A DNA stretch of 64,000 bases from Catonia carolina (Eukaryota > Arthropoda > Insecta > Hemiptera > Achilidae): assembly GCA_035578175.1 (NCBI GenBank), contig JAQMRL010000021.1, positions 2,366,323-2,430,322 on the forward strand, read 5' to 3'. This document shows, piece after piece, positions 43,436-54,314 of this stretch (positions within the stretch are counted from its first letter, which is position 1; the number at the start of each line of letters is the position of its first letter). A program made the translations under genes and the position numbers. Under the pieces are notes generated by a model. The model saw nothing but the letters and a program-made list of their open reading frames with translations. It was not told the origin of the DNA and did not search any database.

Positions 43436-44335
43436 ATCTGGTGTGAAACACTCACACAACTTTCTCTTGCCAATGCAAATAATTAAAAATATAACGTAAC
43501 ATTCGTCATAAAACATTAGAAATAAACAAAAAACTAACCTCAAAAAACATAACCTAATTTTAATCATGAGTGAAAGACGCAAAATGAAAATCAACCTCAG
43601 TTCGGCTTAAAAATACGAAAAATCACTCTTTCACGCTAAACTAGGCTCTGTCAGAGAAAAATGCTTTAAATAAAAGTTGTAGATCTTTTAATTTTCTATA
43701 AAATTACTTATATACACTTTTGTCGTAAAATGCATTGAGGCCGAAATCTTAAAAAAATCGTTTTTTCACACGTAAAGAAAAAACCAGAAAATCACTAATT
43801 ACCGCTAATATAAGCGTTATACAAAAAAATGTTTGAAATAAAAATTGTAGGACGTCAAATTCTCTACAATTTTGCACTGAAATGCATATTAAAGCTGCCA
43901 TCTTAAAAAAAAACAATTCTTTTACGCAAAAACATCCTCACCGAGAATTTCAGCAAACATGGCGCCTACCCTATCTTGTAGAGCATAAAAAATTTAATAA
44001 AACAGGCGATTTTTAAAAAAATCGTAGGACCAGTTTTTGGAAAATCGAAAAAATTGAAAAATTACACGAATAAACTACTACTTCCGGTTGACCGATTTTA
44101 ATGAAAATGTTCGTGTCGGGTCCAGTAGTAGTATGTACCTTAAGTTTCAAGTTCGTACGATGTTCCGTTCTTGAGATATTCTGTTCACACACACACTCAC
44201 AGAACAATCGCTAAAAACAAGTTTTTTGGGTTCAGGGGATCTGAAAACGTGTAGATCCGGTGAAAACTCGATTTCTAAAAATCAAAATTAAAACAATAGG
44301 CCTACTTTCCTTCTTATAGACAAGAGAAAGTAAAA
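43436..44335 (+). mobile_element. HINE, full copy
   Basis: Full copy with CACACACACTCACAG tract; 3' hairpin worn (TTCTTATAGACAAGAG). Lies between F2 copies. Confidence 0.85.
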
Positions 44336-44351
44336 AACCTAAGTATAGGTG

Positions 44352-44436
44352 TTACAATATTGTAATTACAAATTACAATATTGTAATTACAAATTACAAT
44401 ATTGTAATTACAAATTACAATATTGTAATTGCAAAT
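44352..44436. repeat. 21-bp tandem repeat, four units
   Basis: ACAATATTGTAATTACAAATT repeated with one change in the last unit. Only one unit stands in the paralogous place at about 43164-43186. Confidence 0.9.
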
Positions 44437-44501
44437 TACAAATCTACAACCGATATAAGAAAATACAAAAATATTCCAGCTTATATTATGTATCTAAGAT
44501 A

Positions 44502-45729
44502 CTGACAAGAATTATATACAGGAGAATAGAACACCGAGTAGAAGAAGTATTGGACGATGACCAATTTGGATTTAGAAGGAGAATGGGAACTCGAGATGCA
44601 ATATTGGCTCTGAGACTGATTATTGAGAAAAGGATACAGAAAAATAAAACTACTTTTATGGCATTTGTAGATTTAGAGAAAGCATTTGACAATCTGGACT
44701 GGAATAAAATGTTTAAAACTTTGAAAAGGCTAGGAATTAAATACAAAGAAAGGAAAGTTATCTACAGTCTGTATAAGAATCAAACGGCTGTTTTGAGAAT
44801 CGAGGGGTACGAAAAAGAGGCTGCTGTAAGAAAAGGTGTACGACAAGGTTGTTCTTTGTCACCACTACTTTTTAACTTGTATAATAGAAGAGGCTATAAA
44901 TGAAGTGAAGGAGAAATTTGACGTAGGAATAAAAATTCAAGGAGAGACAATAAAAATTTTGAGATTCGCCGATGATATAGTAGTATTAGCCGAGGCAAAG
45001 AATGAACTAGAGGATGCCTTAAATGGAATGGATGAGATCTTGAGGAAGGATTACTTCATGAAAATTAATAAGAACAAAACGAAAGTGTTGTGCAGCAGCA
45101 AGAGTGGTTTAGAAGAGATGGGAAATTTAAAAGTAGGCAACGAAAACATACAGGAAGTTGGGGAATTCTGCTATCTAGGGAGTAAAATAACAAAGGATGG
45201 TAGAAGCACGAGTGATATCAAGAGTAGAATTGCTCAAGCTAGAAAAGCCTTTGAAATGAAAAACAGCTTACTGACTACAAACATTGATTTACAGATTAGG
45301 AAAAATTTCTTAAAACATTATGTTTGGAGTGTAGCATTATACGGAAGTGAAACGTGGGTGATATGGGCTGTAGAACGGAAGAGGATAGAAGCTTTTGAAA
45401 TGTGGTGTTATAGGAAAATATTAAAGATTAGGTGGGTGGACAAAATAAGTAATTTAGAGGTTCTTAGGCGAGTGGATGAAAAAAGAAGTATATGGAAGCA
45501 TCTTACCAAAAGAAGGGATAGGCTAGTGGGGCATATCCTAAGACATCCAGGTATTGGGCTATCAATAATGGAGGGTAACATTGAGGGAGTAAATTGTAGA
45601 GGGAGGCAAAGATTAGAATATATAAAGCAAATTACAAAAGATGTAGGGTGTTACAGGTATGTAGATATGAAACGACTTGCGCAAGATAGAACAGGTTGGA
45701 GAACTGCATCAAACCAGTCGAGAGACTGA
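44502..45729 (+). pseudogene. LINE reverse transcriptase, truncated and frameshifted
   Basis: The protein copies element RNA into DNA at a nicked target. First part (44502 to about 44884): LTRIIYRRIEHRVEEVLDD, QFGFRRRMGTRDAI, AFVDLEKAFDNLDW (catalytic Asp of motif A) and KGVRQGCSLSPLLFNLY. One extra A near 44882-44885 shifts the frame; the second part (to 45729) has ILRFADDIVVLA (active-site FADD), FCYLGSKITKDGRSTSDIKSRIA and the C-terminal region VWSVALYGSETW. No endonuclease domain remains. Style fits the RTE-like or related 'endonuclease-reverse transcriptase' LINEs of insects; the clade is uncertain. Confidence 0.85.
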
Positions 45730-45748
45730 TGACAAAAAAAAAATTATA
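44502..45748 (+). mobile_element. 5'-truncated LINE
   Basis: Bounded by the target duplication TATCTAAGATA (44491-44501, 45749-45759) with an A tail at 45733-45743. It holds a reverse transcriptase C-terminal two thirds and a short 3' UTR with the hairpin CCAGTCGAGAGACTG that resembles the SINE-A tail. Confidence 0.9.
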
Positions 45749-45938
45749 TATCTAAGATAAAACTAAACCGATATATTTATTACATTTTCCCTGACATTAC
45801 ATTTAAATTTACTACAATAATTTCAAGTAAATTGACAAATATATATTGTTTTTATTTTTATTTTTTTTATTAGTTGGATACCAAATACATAAACTGTGTT
45901 ATTTATTGTAGTCAATTTAGAAACCCTAATACAAAAAT

Positions 45939-46142
45939 TACAATAATAATTAACATAATTCTCTCCGCCTTAAATAAAAAATCTAACCAATAACAATAAA
46001 GAGGTGTAAGTAATAATGTTAAATAAGTGAACGCCTTATTCTTAAGTTTATAAGAAACATTCTGACTCCAACTTATTTTAATTTGTAATGTACTACAGAA
46101 TTTATAAATAGATTTACTATGTATTGTTCATATTGTTTTATT
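45939..46142. other. Unassigned AT-rich stretch
   Basis: No gene or repeat recognised. Confidence 0.4.
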
Positions 46143-46369
46143 ATACGAACAACCTGTCACATTTTGAATTTTTTTTAAAAATTTACCATGTCTACTTTAG
46201 TTGCGACACTCGCTACAATTTTTAAACAGTGTTTGACAGTAAATTTATGGTGACAATAATCTGACGTGTCAACAAATGAGAGCATTTGCATCGTCATAAA
46301 AATGGCATTTTAAATTGAGGGGTGTATTATCTCTTTAATCAGGATTATTTAACGAAGTAATTAATAAAA
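46143..46369. repeat. Flank duplication F3, copy a
   Basis: About 230 bp from TACGAACAACCTGTCAC to AAGTAATTAATAAAA; also 46647-47085 and 48881-50088, each interrupted by an insertion. Confidence 0.85.
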
Positions 46370-46646
46370 TATCTGTGTGAACACTCACATAACTTTCTCT
46401 TGCCAATGCAAATAATTAACAATAAACCTAACATTTGAAATAAACAAAACACTAACCTCAATAAACATTACCTAATTTTAATCATGACGCAAAATGAAAA
46501 TCGAACTCAGTTTGGCTTAAAAATACGGAAAATCACTCTTTCACGCTAAACTAGGCTCTGTATAGAAAAATGCTTGAAATAAAAGTTGCAGATCTTTTAA
46601 TTTCCTATAAATTTGATTATTTACACTTTAGTCGTAAAATGCATAC
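46370..46646 (+). mobile_element. HINE, 5' fragment
   Basis: Runs from the 5' terminus to AAAATGCATAC and is there joined to F3 copy b. The same join occurs at 48880/48881. Confidence 0.8.
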
Positions 46647-47085
46647 TACGAACAACCTGTCACATTTTGAATTTAAAAAAAAATTTACCATGTCTACTTC
46701 AGTTGCGACAATCACTAAAATTTTTAAACATTGTTTGACAATAAATTTATGGTGATTTAATAACGTTACGTGTCAACAACTGAGAGGAATGCATTTGAGT
46801 ACATGGTCATAAAAATTTCAATTTTTTAAATTGAAGGGTTGGATTGAGGGGTATATTATCTCTTTAAACAGTTCCTAGGGAGGTGAAGGGTTGTTTGCTG
46901 ATGTCGGATTATTAAGTGGCCAGGCGGCGGGTTTTTGGTTGGTAAGGCGGTTGCGGCCTCCTTTGGGCTGGACGAGGACGCCTCAATTGAGTCCAACACT
47001 ACATTCCCCATCGTGAGGGAGTGAACTGAGTTTTTCTCGCCGCCTCGGATAAAAAAATTATCTCTTTTATCAGGATTATTTAGTT
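46647..47085. repeat. Flank duplication F3, copy b
   Basis: Copy of F3 split by a 190-bp retroposon (46867-47056). Confidence 0.8.
46867..47056 (+). mobile_element. Unidentified 190-bp retroposon
   Basis: A GC-rich insert in F3, with target duplication ATTATCTCTTTA (46855-46866 and, with one extra T, 47057-47069) and an A-run at its right end (47050-47057). Retroposed by target priming; source unknown. Confidence 0.7.
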
Positions 47086-47111
47086 GACGGATTATTTTTT
47101 TAAATTCCTTA

Positions 47112-47230
47112 AGACTTATGTGTATACGTTGCAATCTGTTCAATTGAGAACAATAAGCAACCCCATGACCCAATGAGATGAGGATGATATATATGCAGTG
47201 GCGGCCCCAAAAATTTTTTCTAGGTGGGCC
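47112..47230 (-). mobile_element. SINE 3' fragment joined to a CAGTGGCGG terminus
   Basis: 47112-47203 matches the 3' body of the SINE at 3690-3961. It passes into CAGTGGCGGCCCCAAAAA (47205-47222), a possible DNA-transposon (hAT-like) end. Confidence 0.5.
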
Positions 47231-47256
47231 CACTTATATGTTTATATGTAAATTTT

Positions 47257-47398
47257 TACTTTCTCTTGCCTATATGAATATATAGGAAGGAAAGTATTGT
47301 TTTCATCTCGATTTTTAGAAATCGAGTTTTCACCGGATCTATACGTTTTCAGACCCCCTGAACCCAAAAAACATGTTTTTAGCGATTGGTCTGTGTGT

Positions 47399-47431
<33 letters not shown>

Positions 47432-48209
47432 AACAGAATATCTCAAGAACGGAACATCGTACGAACTTGAAACTTGAAACTTAAGTTACGTACCACTACC
47501 GGACCCGACACGAACATTTTTATCAAAATCGGTCAACCGGAAGTGGTAGTTTATTCGTGTAATTTTTCACTTTTTTGCGATTTTCTCAAAAACTGGTCCT
47601 ACGATTTTTTTAAAAATCGCTTGGTTTACTCAATTTTTTATTCTCTACAAGATAGGGTAGGCGTCATGTTTGCTGAAATTCTGTGTGAGGCTGTTTTCAC
47701 GTAAAAACGTTGTTTTTTTAAGATTACAGCTTTAATATGCATTTTAGCGCAAAACTTTATATAATACAAGTTGTAGAGAATTAAAAATTCTACAACTTTT
47801 ATTTCAAACAATATTTTGTATAACGCTTAGTTTGGCGGTAATTTGCGATTTTCTGTTTTTTTCTCACGAAAATGTGTGAAAAATTGATTTTTTTAATATT
47901 TCGGCCTTAGTATGCATTTTACGACAAAAGTGTATATAATTTAATTTATAGAAAATTAAAAGATCTACAACTTTTATTTAAAGCATTTTTCTCTACAGAG
48001 CCTAGTTTAGAGAGAAAGAGTGATTTTCCGTATTTCTAAGCCAAACTGAGGTTGATTTTCATTTTGCATCATTCACTCATGATTAAAATAAGGTTATGTT
48101 TTTGAGGTTAGTTTCTTTGTTTATTTCTAATATTTTATTAATAATGTTAGGTTTATTGTTAATTATTTCCATTGGCAAGAGAAAGTTGTGTGAGTGTTTC
48201 ACACCAGAT
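47257..48209 (-). mobile_element. HINE, full copy
   Basis: Inverted; GT tract 47392-47430; both subterminal repeats present (one change, TTTCCATTGGC). Confidence 0.85.
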
Positions 48210-48265
48210 TTTTTAAGTTAAAAAGTAGTTGTTTATATGCAATGTACATTATTTTTACCTATGTA

Positions 48266-48267
48266 AA

Positions 48268-48299
<32 letters not shown>

Positions 48300-48307
48300 A
48301 CATACAA

Positions 48308-48376
<69 letters not shown>
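48266..48376. repeat. (CA)n/(TA)n microsatellite
   Basis: Interrupted CA repeat followed by TATATATATA. Not part of a HINE as no HINE sequence flanks it. Confidence 0.9.
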
Positions 48377-48377
<1 letters not shown>

Positions 48378-48682
48378 TTGTCTATGATTTTATAAATTGA
48401 ATATATGTAGATAACTGATTGAGTACAGTCTATCTTTATTTCAGGATTAGTATTGAATAAACAAACAGAACCTTGTAATTTTTATAAGAAATTTACTAAA
48501 TTGAACACTTTAAATTCAGTACATGAGTTACAAAAACAGTTTGAAAATATAAAAATCAAGTCCAAATCCATTATGTTGGTCAAAATTATGAAGAAATAGA
48601 AACACATAAACTAGTCAACTTTTGATTTTATTGTTTACTTTAAAACAAACTGAATTGTAACTCTTAATTGTAATTGTAACCT
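48377..48682. other. Unassigned AT-rich stretch
   Basis: No gene or repeat recognised. Confidence 0.4.
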
Positions 48683-48880
48683 CTCAGTAAACATAACCTA
48701 ATTTAAATTATGAGTGAAAGACGCAGAATGAAAATCAACCTCAGTTTGGCTTAAAAATACGGTAAATCACTCTTTCACGCTAAACTAGGCTCTTTAGAGA
48801 AAAATGCTCAAAATAAAACTTATAGATCTTTTAATTTCCTATAAATTTGATTATATACACTTTTGTCGTAAAATGCATAC
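48683..48880 (+). mobile_element. HINE, 5' fragment
   Basis: Lacks the first 75 bp; runs from CTCAGTAAACATAACC to AAAATGCATAC, joined to F3 copy c at the same point as in the 46370 fragment. Confidence 0.75.
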
Positions 48881-50088
48881 TACGAACAACCTGTCACTTT
48901 TTGAATTTTTAAAAAAATATACCATGTTTACTTTAGTTGCGACAATCGCTACAATTTTTACTTTCTCTTGCCTATATGAATATATAGGAAGGAAAGTATT
49001 GTTTTCATGTCGATTTTTCGAAATCGAGTTTTCACCGGATCTATACGTTTTCAGACCCCCTGAACCCAAAAAACATGTTTTTAGCGATTGGTCTGTGTGT
49101 GTGTCTGTGTGTCTGTGTGTGTGTGTGTCTGTGTGTGAACAGAATATCTCAAGAACGGAACATCGTACGAACTTGAAACTTGAAACTTAAGTTACATACT
49201 ACTACCGGACGCGACACGAACATTTTCATCAAAATCGGTCAACCGGAAGTAGTAGTAACTTAGTTTATTCGTATAATTTTTCAGTTTTTTGCGATTTTCT
49301 CAAAAACTGGTCCTACGATTTTTTTTAAAATCGCCTATTTTACTCAATTTTTTATTCTCTACAAGATAGGGTAGGCGCCATGTTTGCTGAAATTCTCGGT
49401 GAGGCTGTTTTCTTGTTTTTTTAAGATTACGGCTTAAATATAAATTTTAGCGCAAAAACTTATATAATAAAAGTTCTAGAGAATTTAAAGACCTACAACT
49501 TCTGTTTCAAACATTTTTTTGTATAACGCTTAGTTTAGCGGTAATTTGCGATTTTCTGTTTTTTTCTCACGAAAACGTGAGAAAAATCGATTTTTTTAAC
49601 ATTTCGGTCTTAGTATGCATTTTACGATATAAGTGTATATAATTAAATTTATAGAAAATTAAAAGATCTACAACTTTTGTTTAGAGCATTTTTCTCTACA
49701 GAGCCTAGTTTAGCGTGAAAGCGTGATTTTCCGTATTTTTAAGCCAAACTGAGTTCGATTGTCATTTTGCGTCATTCACTCATGATTAAAATAAGGTTAT
49801 GTTTTTGAGGTTAGTTTTTGTTCATTTCTAATGTTTTAATACTAATGTTAGGTTTATTGTTAATTATTTGCATTGGCAAGAGAAAGTTGTGTGAGTGTTT
49901 CACACCAGATTTTTAAACATTGTTTGACAATAAATTTATGGTGATTTAGTAACCTTACGTGTCAACAAATGAGAGGAAAACAATTGAGTAGATGGTTATA
50001 AAAATGGCAATTTTTTAAATTGAAGGGTTGGATTGAGAGGTGTATTATCTCTTTAATCAGGATTATTTAACAAAGTAATTAATAAAAA
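48881..50088. repeat. Flank duplication F3, copy c (split by HINE)
   Basis: F3 sequence 48881-48958 and 49911-50088, with a full HINE between. Confidence 0.85.
48959..49910 (-). mobile_element. HINE, full copy
   Basis: Inverted copy inserted into F3 copy c; GT/CTGT tract 49092-49138; lacks ACGTAAAAACGT near 49410 (GCTGTTTTCTTGTTTTTTT). Confidence 0.85.
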
Positions 50089-50152
50089 TCTGGTGTGAAA
50101 CACTCACACAACTTTCTCTTGCCAGCCTTTTGGCTGATGAACTAAACAACAA
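50089..50152 (+). mobile_element. HINE 5' end fused to SINE-A 3' end
   Basis: The first 36 bp of a HINE (to CTTGCCA) run straight into the SINE-A tail (CCAGCCTTTTGGCTGATGA, then CTAAACAACAACG). The join shares CCAG, so it looks like a microhomology deletion. Confidence 0.85.
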
Positions 50153-50738
50153 CGAAGAGGAAAAACAGAACACCGGGTGGACAGAAGAAATGAAAAAAGT
50201 CTATAGTCCAGACTCTCTTAGTTTGCTCCTAATTTAAATAAATAATGACGTCACTGAGCATGCGCATTATATCAAAATGTGTACACGCTGATTAAAAAGT
50301 AACAACAAAATACGTTCAAAAGTATTTAAATACAAAATACTTTTAAAAGTATTTTTCTAAATAAAATTGTTAGGCCTACATCATATCATGACTGATGTTT
50401 TTAGTACTTTAAGTAGTTATAATTCAAAAAATAGTTAACTTGATAGGAATACGACATCCATAAAGTCGTAGACTCTAGCGTGCACCTTGTAGTAGCTGGC
50501 TTTGGTTTGTTGACAGTAGGAGCAAACTTAGAACGGCTGAACTGTATATTGAATGATGAAAAAAGCTTCCATTAAGTCTAAAGTCACCTCACGTGGTCTA
50601 AAATTGGCCCTATAAAAGCGCAAAACAATTGTATAATAATTTAAAAATAGAAATTTCAAAGACAATACATTTTTAAGTTAGTTGTAAAAATGTTATTAAC
50701 AATATAACCGACTTATTTTATGTTGAAAAATATAAAAA
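50153..50738. other. Unassigned AT-rich stretch
   Basis: No gene or repeat recognised. Confidence 0.4.
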
Positions 50739-51395
50739 ATCTGGTGTGAAACACTCACACAACTTTCTCTTGCCAATGCAAATAATAAACAGTAAACCTA
50801 ACATTAGTAATATAACATTAAAAACAAACAAAAAACTAACCTCAATAAACATAACCTGATTTTAATCATAAGTTAGAGACGCAAAATGAAAATCGACCTC
50901 AGTTTGGCTTTAAAATACGGAAAATCACTCTTTCACGCTAAACTAGACTCTGTAGAGAAAAATGCACTAAATAAAAGTTGTAGATCATTTAATATTCTAT
51001 AAATCTGATTATATACACTTTAGTCGTAAGATGTCTTTTTGTTGTCTAAGGCCGAAATCTTAAAAAATCGATTTTTCACACGTTTTCGTGAGAAAAAACA
51101 GAAAATTGCTAATTACCGCTAAACTGTGCGTTATACAAAAAAATGTTTGAAATAAAAGTTGTAGGAAATAAATAAAAAACTAACCTCAATTAACATAACC
51201 TAATTTTAATTATGAGTGAAAGACGCAGAATGAAATCGACCTCAGTTTGGCTTAAAAATACGGTAAATCACTCTTTCACGCTAAACTAGGCTCTGTAGAA
51301 AAAAATGCTCAAAATAAAAGTTAAAGATCTTTTAATTTTCTATGAATTTGATTATATACACTTTTGTCGTAAAATGCATACCAAGGCCGAAATCT
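50739..51395 (+). mobile_element. Two joined HINE 5' parts
   Basis: A HINE 5' half (50739-51168) ends at GTTGTAGG and is followed by a second HINE piece that starts about 75 bp inside its 5' end (AAATAAATAAAAAACTAACC) and ends at AAGGCCGAAATCTC. Confidence 0.8.
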
Positions 51396-51665
51396 CTGAA
51401 TCAATTTTACGGTTCCCTGTTGTATTCAAAATCGAATGTCGATTTCACTGTATGCAGTTAACAGCCAGACTGTGCGAACGGACAAATTCTTATACACGCG
51501 CCACGGCTAAACACGGCGGAAAAACCTTTTCGTTAGAACTACCGAAACCTTATCGTCTGAATTTGGCCTTACTGTTATTAGGATTTGAACGATGGAATTT
51601 TTTTATTTAATTTATTATCCTCATCTGATTGCGTCATGACGTTGCTTATTATTCTAAAATTAAAA
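51396..51665. other. Unassigned GC-richer stretch
   Basis: An open frame runs from the HINE piece to 51610 (ATAKHGGKTFSLELPKPY). It is not recognised and has no start of its own; possible relic of coding DNA. Confidence 0.35.
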
Positions 51666-52603
51666 AATCTGGTGTGAAACACTCACACAACTTTCTCTTG
51701 CCAATGCAAATAATTAATAATTAACCTAACATTATTAATAAAATATTAAAAATAAACAACAACTAACCTCAAAAACATAACCTTATTTTAATCATGAGTG
51801 GAAGACGCAAAATGAAAATCGAACTCGAATTTGGCTTAAAAAAAACGGAAAATCACACTTTCACGCTAAACTAGGCTCTGTAGAGAAAAATTCTCTAAAC
51901 AAAAGTTGTAGATCTTTTAATTTTCTATAACTTTTATTATATACACTTTTGTCGTAAAATGCATACTAAGACCGAAATGTTAAAAAAATCGATTTTTCTC
52001 ACGTTTTCGTGAGAAAAAAAACAGAAAATCGCAAATTACCGCTAAACTAAGCGTTATACAAAAAAATGTTTGAAACAGAAGTTGTAGGTTTTTAAATTCT
52101 CTACAACTTTTATTATATAAGTTTTTGCGCTAAAATTTATATTAAAGCCGTAATCTTAAAAAAACAACGTTTTTACGTGAAAACAGCCTCACCGAGAATT
52201 TCAGCAGACATGGCGCCTACCCTATCTTGTAGAGAATAAAAAATTGAGTAAAATAGGCGATTTAAAAAAAATCGTAGGACCAGTTTTTGAGAAAATCGCA
52301 AAAAACTGAAAAATTATACGAATAAACTACTACTTCCGGTTGACCGATTTTGATGAAAATGTTCGTGTCGCGTCCGGTAGTGGTATGTAACTTAAGTTTC
52401 AAGTTTCAAGTTCGTACGATGTTCCGTTCTTGAGATATTCTGTTCACACACACACAGACACACACACAGACCAATCGCTAAAAACATGTTTTTTGGATTC
52501 AGGGGGTCTGAAAACGTATAGATCCGGTGAAAACTCGATTTCGAAAAATCGACATGAAAACAATACTTTCCTTCCTATACATTCATATAGGCAAGAGAAA
52601 GTA
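51666..52603 (+). mobile_element. HINE, full copy
   Basis: Full copy with short CA/GACA tract 52444-52470. No long flanking duplication. A mariner composite follows 20 bp downstream. Confidence 0.85.
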
Positions 52604-52684
52604 AAAAATCAAAACGTACATATGAGGTGTGGCTAATAATTAACAAGACTGACGTAAAAAAATTCATTTTAATTTTATACATAA

Positions 52685-53285
52685 TCACTTATTGTCACCT
52701 TCAATATACACTCCTTCTCTATCCCTAAAACACTCCATGCGAATTTTCCGTTGTTGGAAACTGTGCTGGAAGTCATCTTCTGTCAGCTCCTTCAGGACAC
52801 GTGCCGCTTTCTTTTTTATAGCTTCCTCAGAGTCAAATCTTGTCCCTTTTAATGCAGATTTCACCTTAGGGAGCAGGAAGAAGTCACGTGGTGCAAGATC
52901 TGGTGAATAAGGTGGATGTTTTAACACTGAGATGCTGTACTTGGCTAGGAACCTCGGCAGATAACGTGGAATGATCTGGCGCATTGTCTTGGTGGAGAAC
53001 CCATGATTTGTCCTTCCACATTTCGAGGCGTTTTTTCCTTACTCTTTGACGTAGTTTAGAAAGTACCTCAAGGTAGTAATATTGATTAATTGTTTGACCT
53101 TCAGGAACCCAGTGAAGGTACATAATCCCATGGATATAAAAAAACAATCATCATTGCTTTAAATTTTGACTTGCTCATTCGTGCTTTTTGGGGCTCTCTG
53201 TGAAGTTCGGCTATTCCAGTGCATGGATTGGCGCTTCGTTTCCGGAACATAAGTAAAAAACCACGTTTCATCACATGTTATTATC
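52685..53285 (-). pseudogene. mariner transposase, inverted C-terminal part
   Basis: Minus strand: GIMYLHWVPEGQTINQYYYLE, VLHQDNAPDHS (second catalytic Asp), then a frameshift near 52960, and HPPYSPDLAPRDFF (third Asp), VKSALKGTRF and the stop 60 bp from the terminal repeat. The first catalytic Asp and the DNA-binding half are absent. Confidence 0.8.
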
Positions 53286-53306
53286 TTCTACCTGTTTCCT
53301 AAGGTG

Positions 53307-54261
53307 AAATCTGCATTAAAAGGGACAAGATTTGAGTCTGTGGAAGCTGTAAAAGAGAAAGCGGCACGTGTCCTGAAGGAGCTGACAGAAGATGACTTCC
53401 AGCACTGTTTCCAACTATGGAAAATTCGCATGGAACGTTGTAGGGATAGAGAAGAAGTCCATATTGGAGGTGACAATAAGTGATATGTATAAAATAAAAA
53501 TCTGCATTAAAAGGGACAAGATTTGAGTCTGTGGAAGCTGTAAAAGAGAAAGCGGCACGTGTCCTGAAGGAGCTGACAGAAGATGACTTCCAGTACTGTT
53601 TCCAACTATGGAAAATTCGCATGGAACGTTGTAGGGATAGGGAAGAAGTGCATATTGGAGGTGACAATAAGTGATATGTATAAAATAAAAATCTGCATTA
53701 AAAGGGACAAGATTTGAGTCTGTGGAAGCTGTAAAAGAGAAAGCGGCATGTATCCTGAAGGAGCTGACAGAAGATGACTTCCAGTACTGTTTCCAACTAT
53801 GGAAAATTCGCATGGAACGTTGTAGGGATAGGGAAGAAGTGCATATTGGAGGTGACAATAAGTGATATGTATAAAATAAAAATCTGCATTAAAAGGGACA
53901 AGATTTGAGTCTGTGGAAGCTGTAAAAGAGAAAGCGGCACGTGTCCTGAAGGAGCTGACAGAAGATGACTTCCAGTACTGTTTCCAACTATGGAAAATTC
54001 GCATGGAACGTTGTAGGGATAGGGAAGAAGTGCATATTGGAGGTGACAATAAGTGATATGTATAAAATAAAAATCTGCATTAAAAGGGACAAGATTTGAG
54101 TCTGTGGAAGCTGTAAAAGAGAAAGCGGCACGTGTCCTGAAGGAGCTGACAGAAGATGACTTCCAGCACTGTTTCCAACTACGGAAAATTCGCATGGAAC
54201 GTTGTAGGGATAGAGAAGAAGTGCATATTGGAGGTGACAATAAGTGATATGTATAAAATAA
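53307..54261 (+). repeat. Five 191-bp tandem repeats of mariner C-terminus
   Basis: Units start at 53307, 53498, 53689, 53880 and 54071. Each encodes SALKGTRFESVEAVKEKAAR and onward to GGDNK-stop, then 20 bp of 3' UTR. Units differ by a few bases (unit 3 has GCATGTATCC for GCACGTGTCC; units 1 and 5 CAGCACTG for CAGTACTG). Minus-strand frames of 147 codons across them arise because 191 is not a multiple of three. Confidence 0.95.
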
Positions 54262-54314
54262 AAATTAAATCTTTTTACAACGTCAGTCTCATTATTTAAT
54301 AGCCACACCTCATA

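Larger units (their letters stand above)
44336..45938. repeat. Flank duplication F2, copy b (split by LINE)
   Basis: Left part 44336-44501 carries a fourfold expansion of a 21-bp unit that is single in copy a; right part 45749-45938 continues the same unit to CCCTAATACAAAAA. Confidence 0.9.
52623..54312. mobile_element. mariner composite with tandem C-terminal repeats
   Basis: Inverted ends TGAGGTGTGGCTAATA-type and their near-complement, flanked by TA (52621-52622, 54313-54314). The left 660 bp is an inverted mariner 3' part; the right 1 kb is five direct 191-bp copies of the transposase C-terminal end on the plus strand. There is no mariner 5' end and the two halves meet head to head near 53285. 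Confidence 0.85.

Noticed and set aside
48194..48400. Frame rich in Thr-His repeats
   Set aside because: Translation of a CA microsatellite.
53415..54240. Several overlapping 147-codon minus-strand frames
   Set aside because: They are antisense to the five 191-bp mariner repeats, and exist because the repeat length shifts frame each unit.
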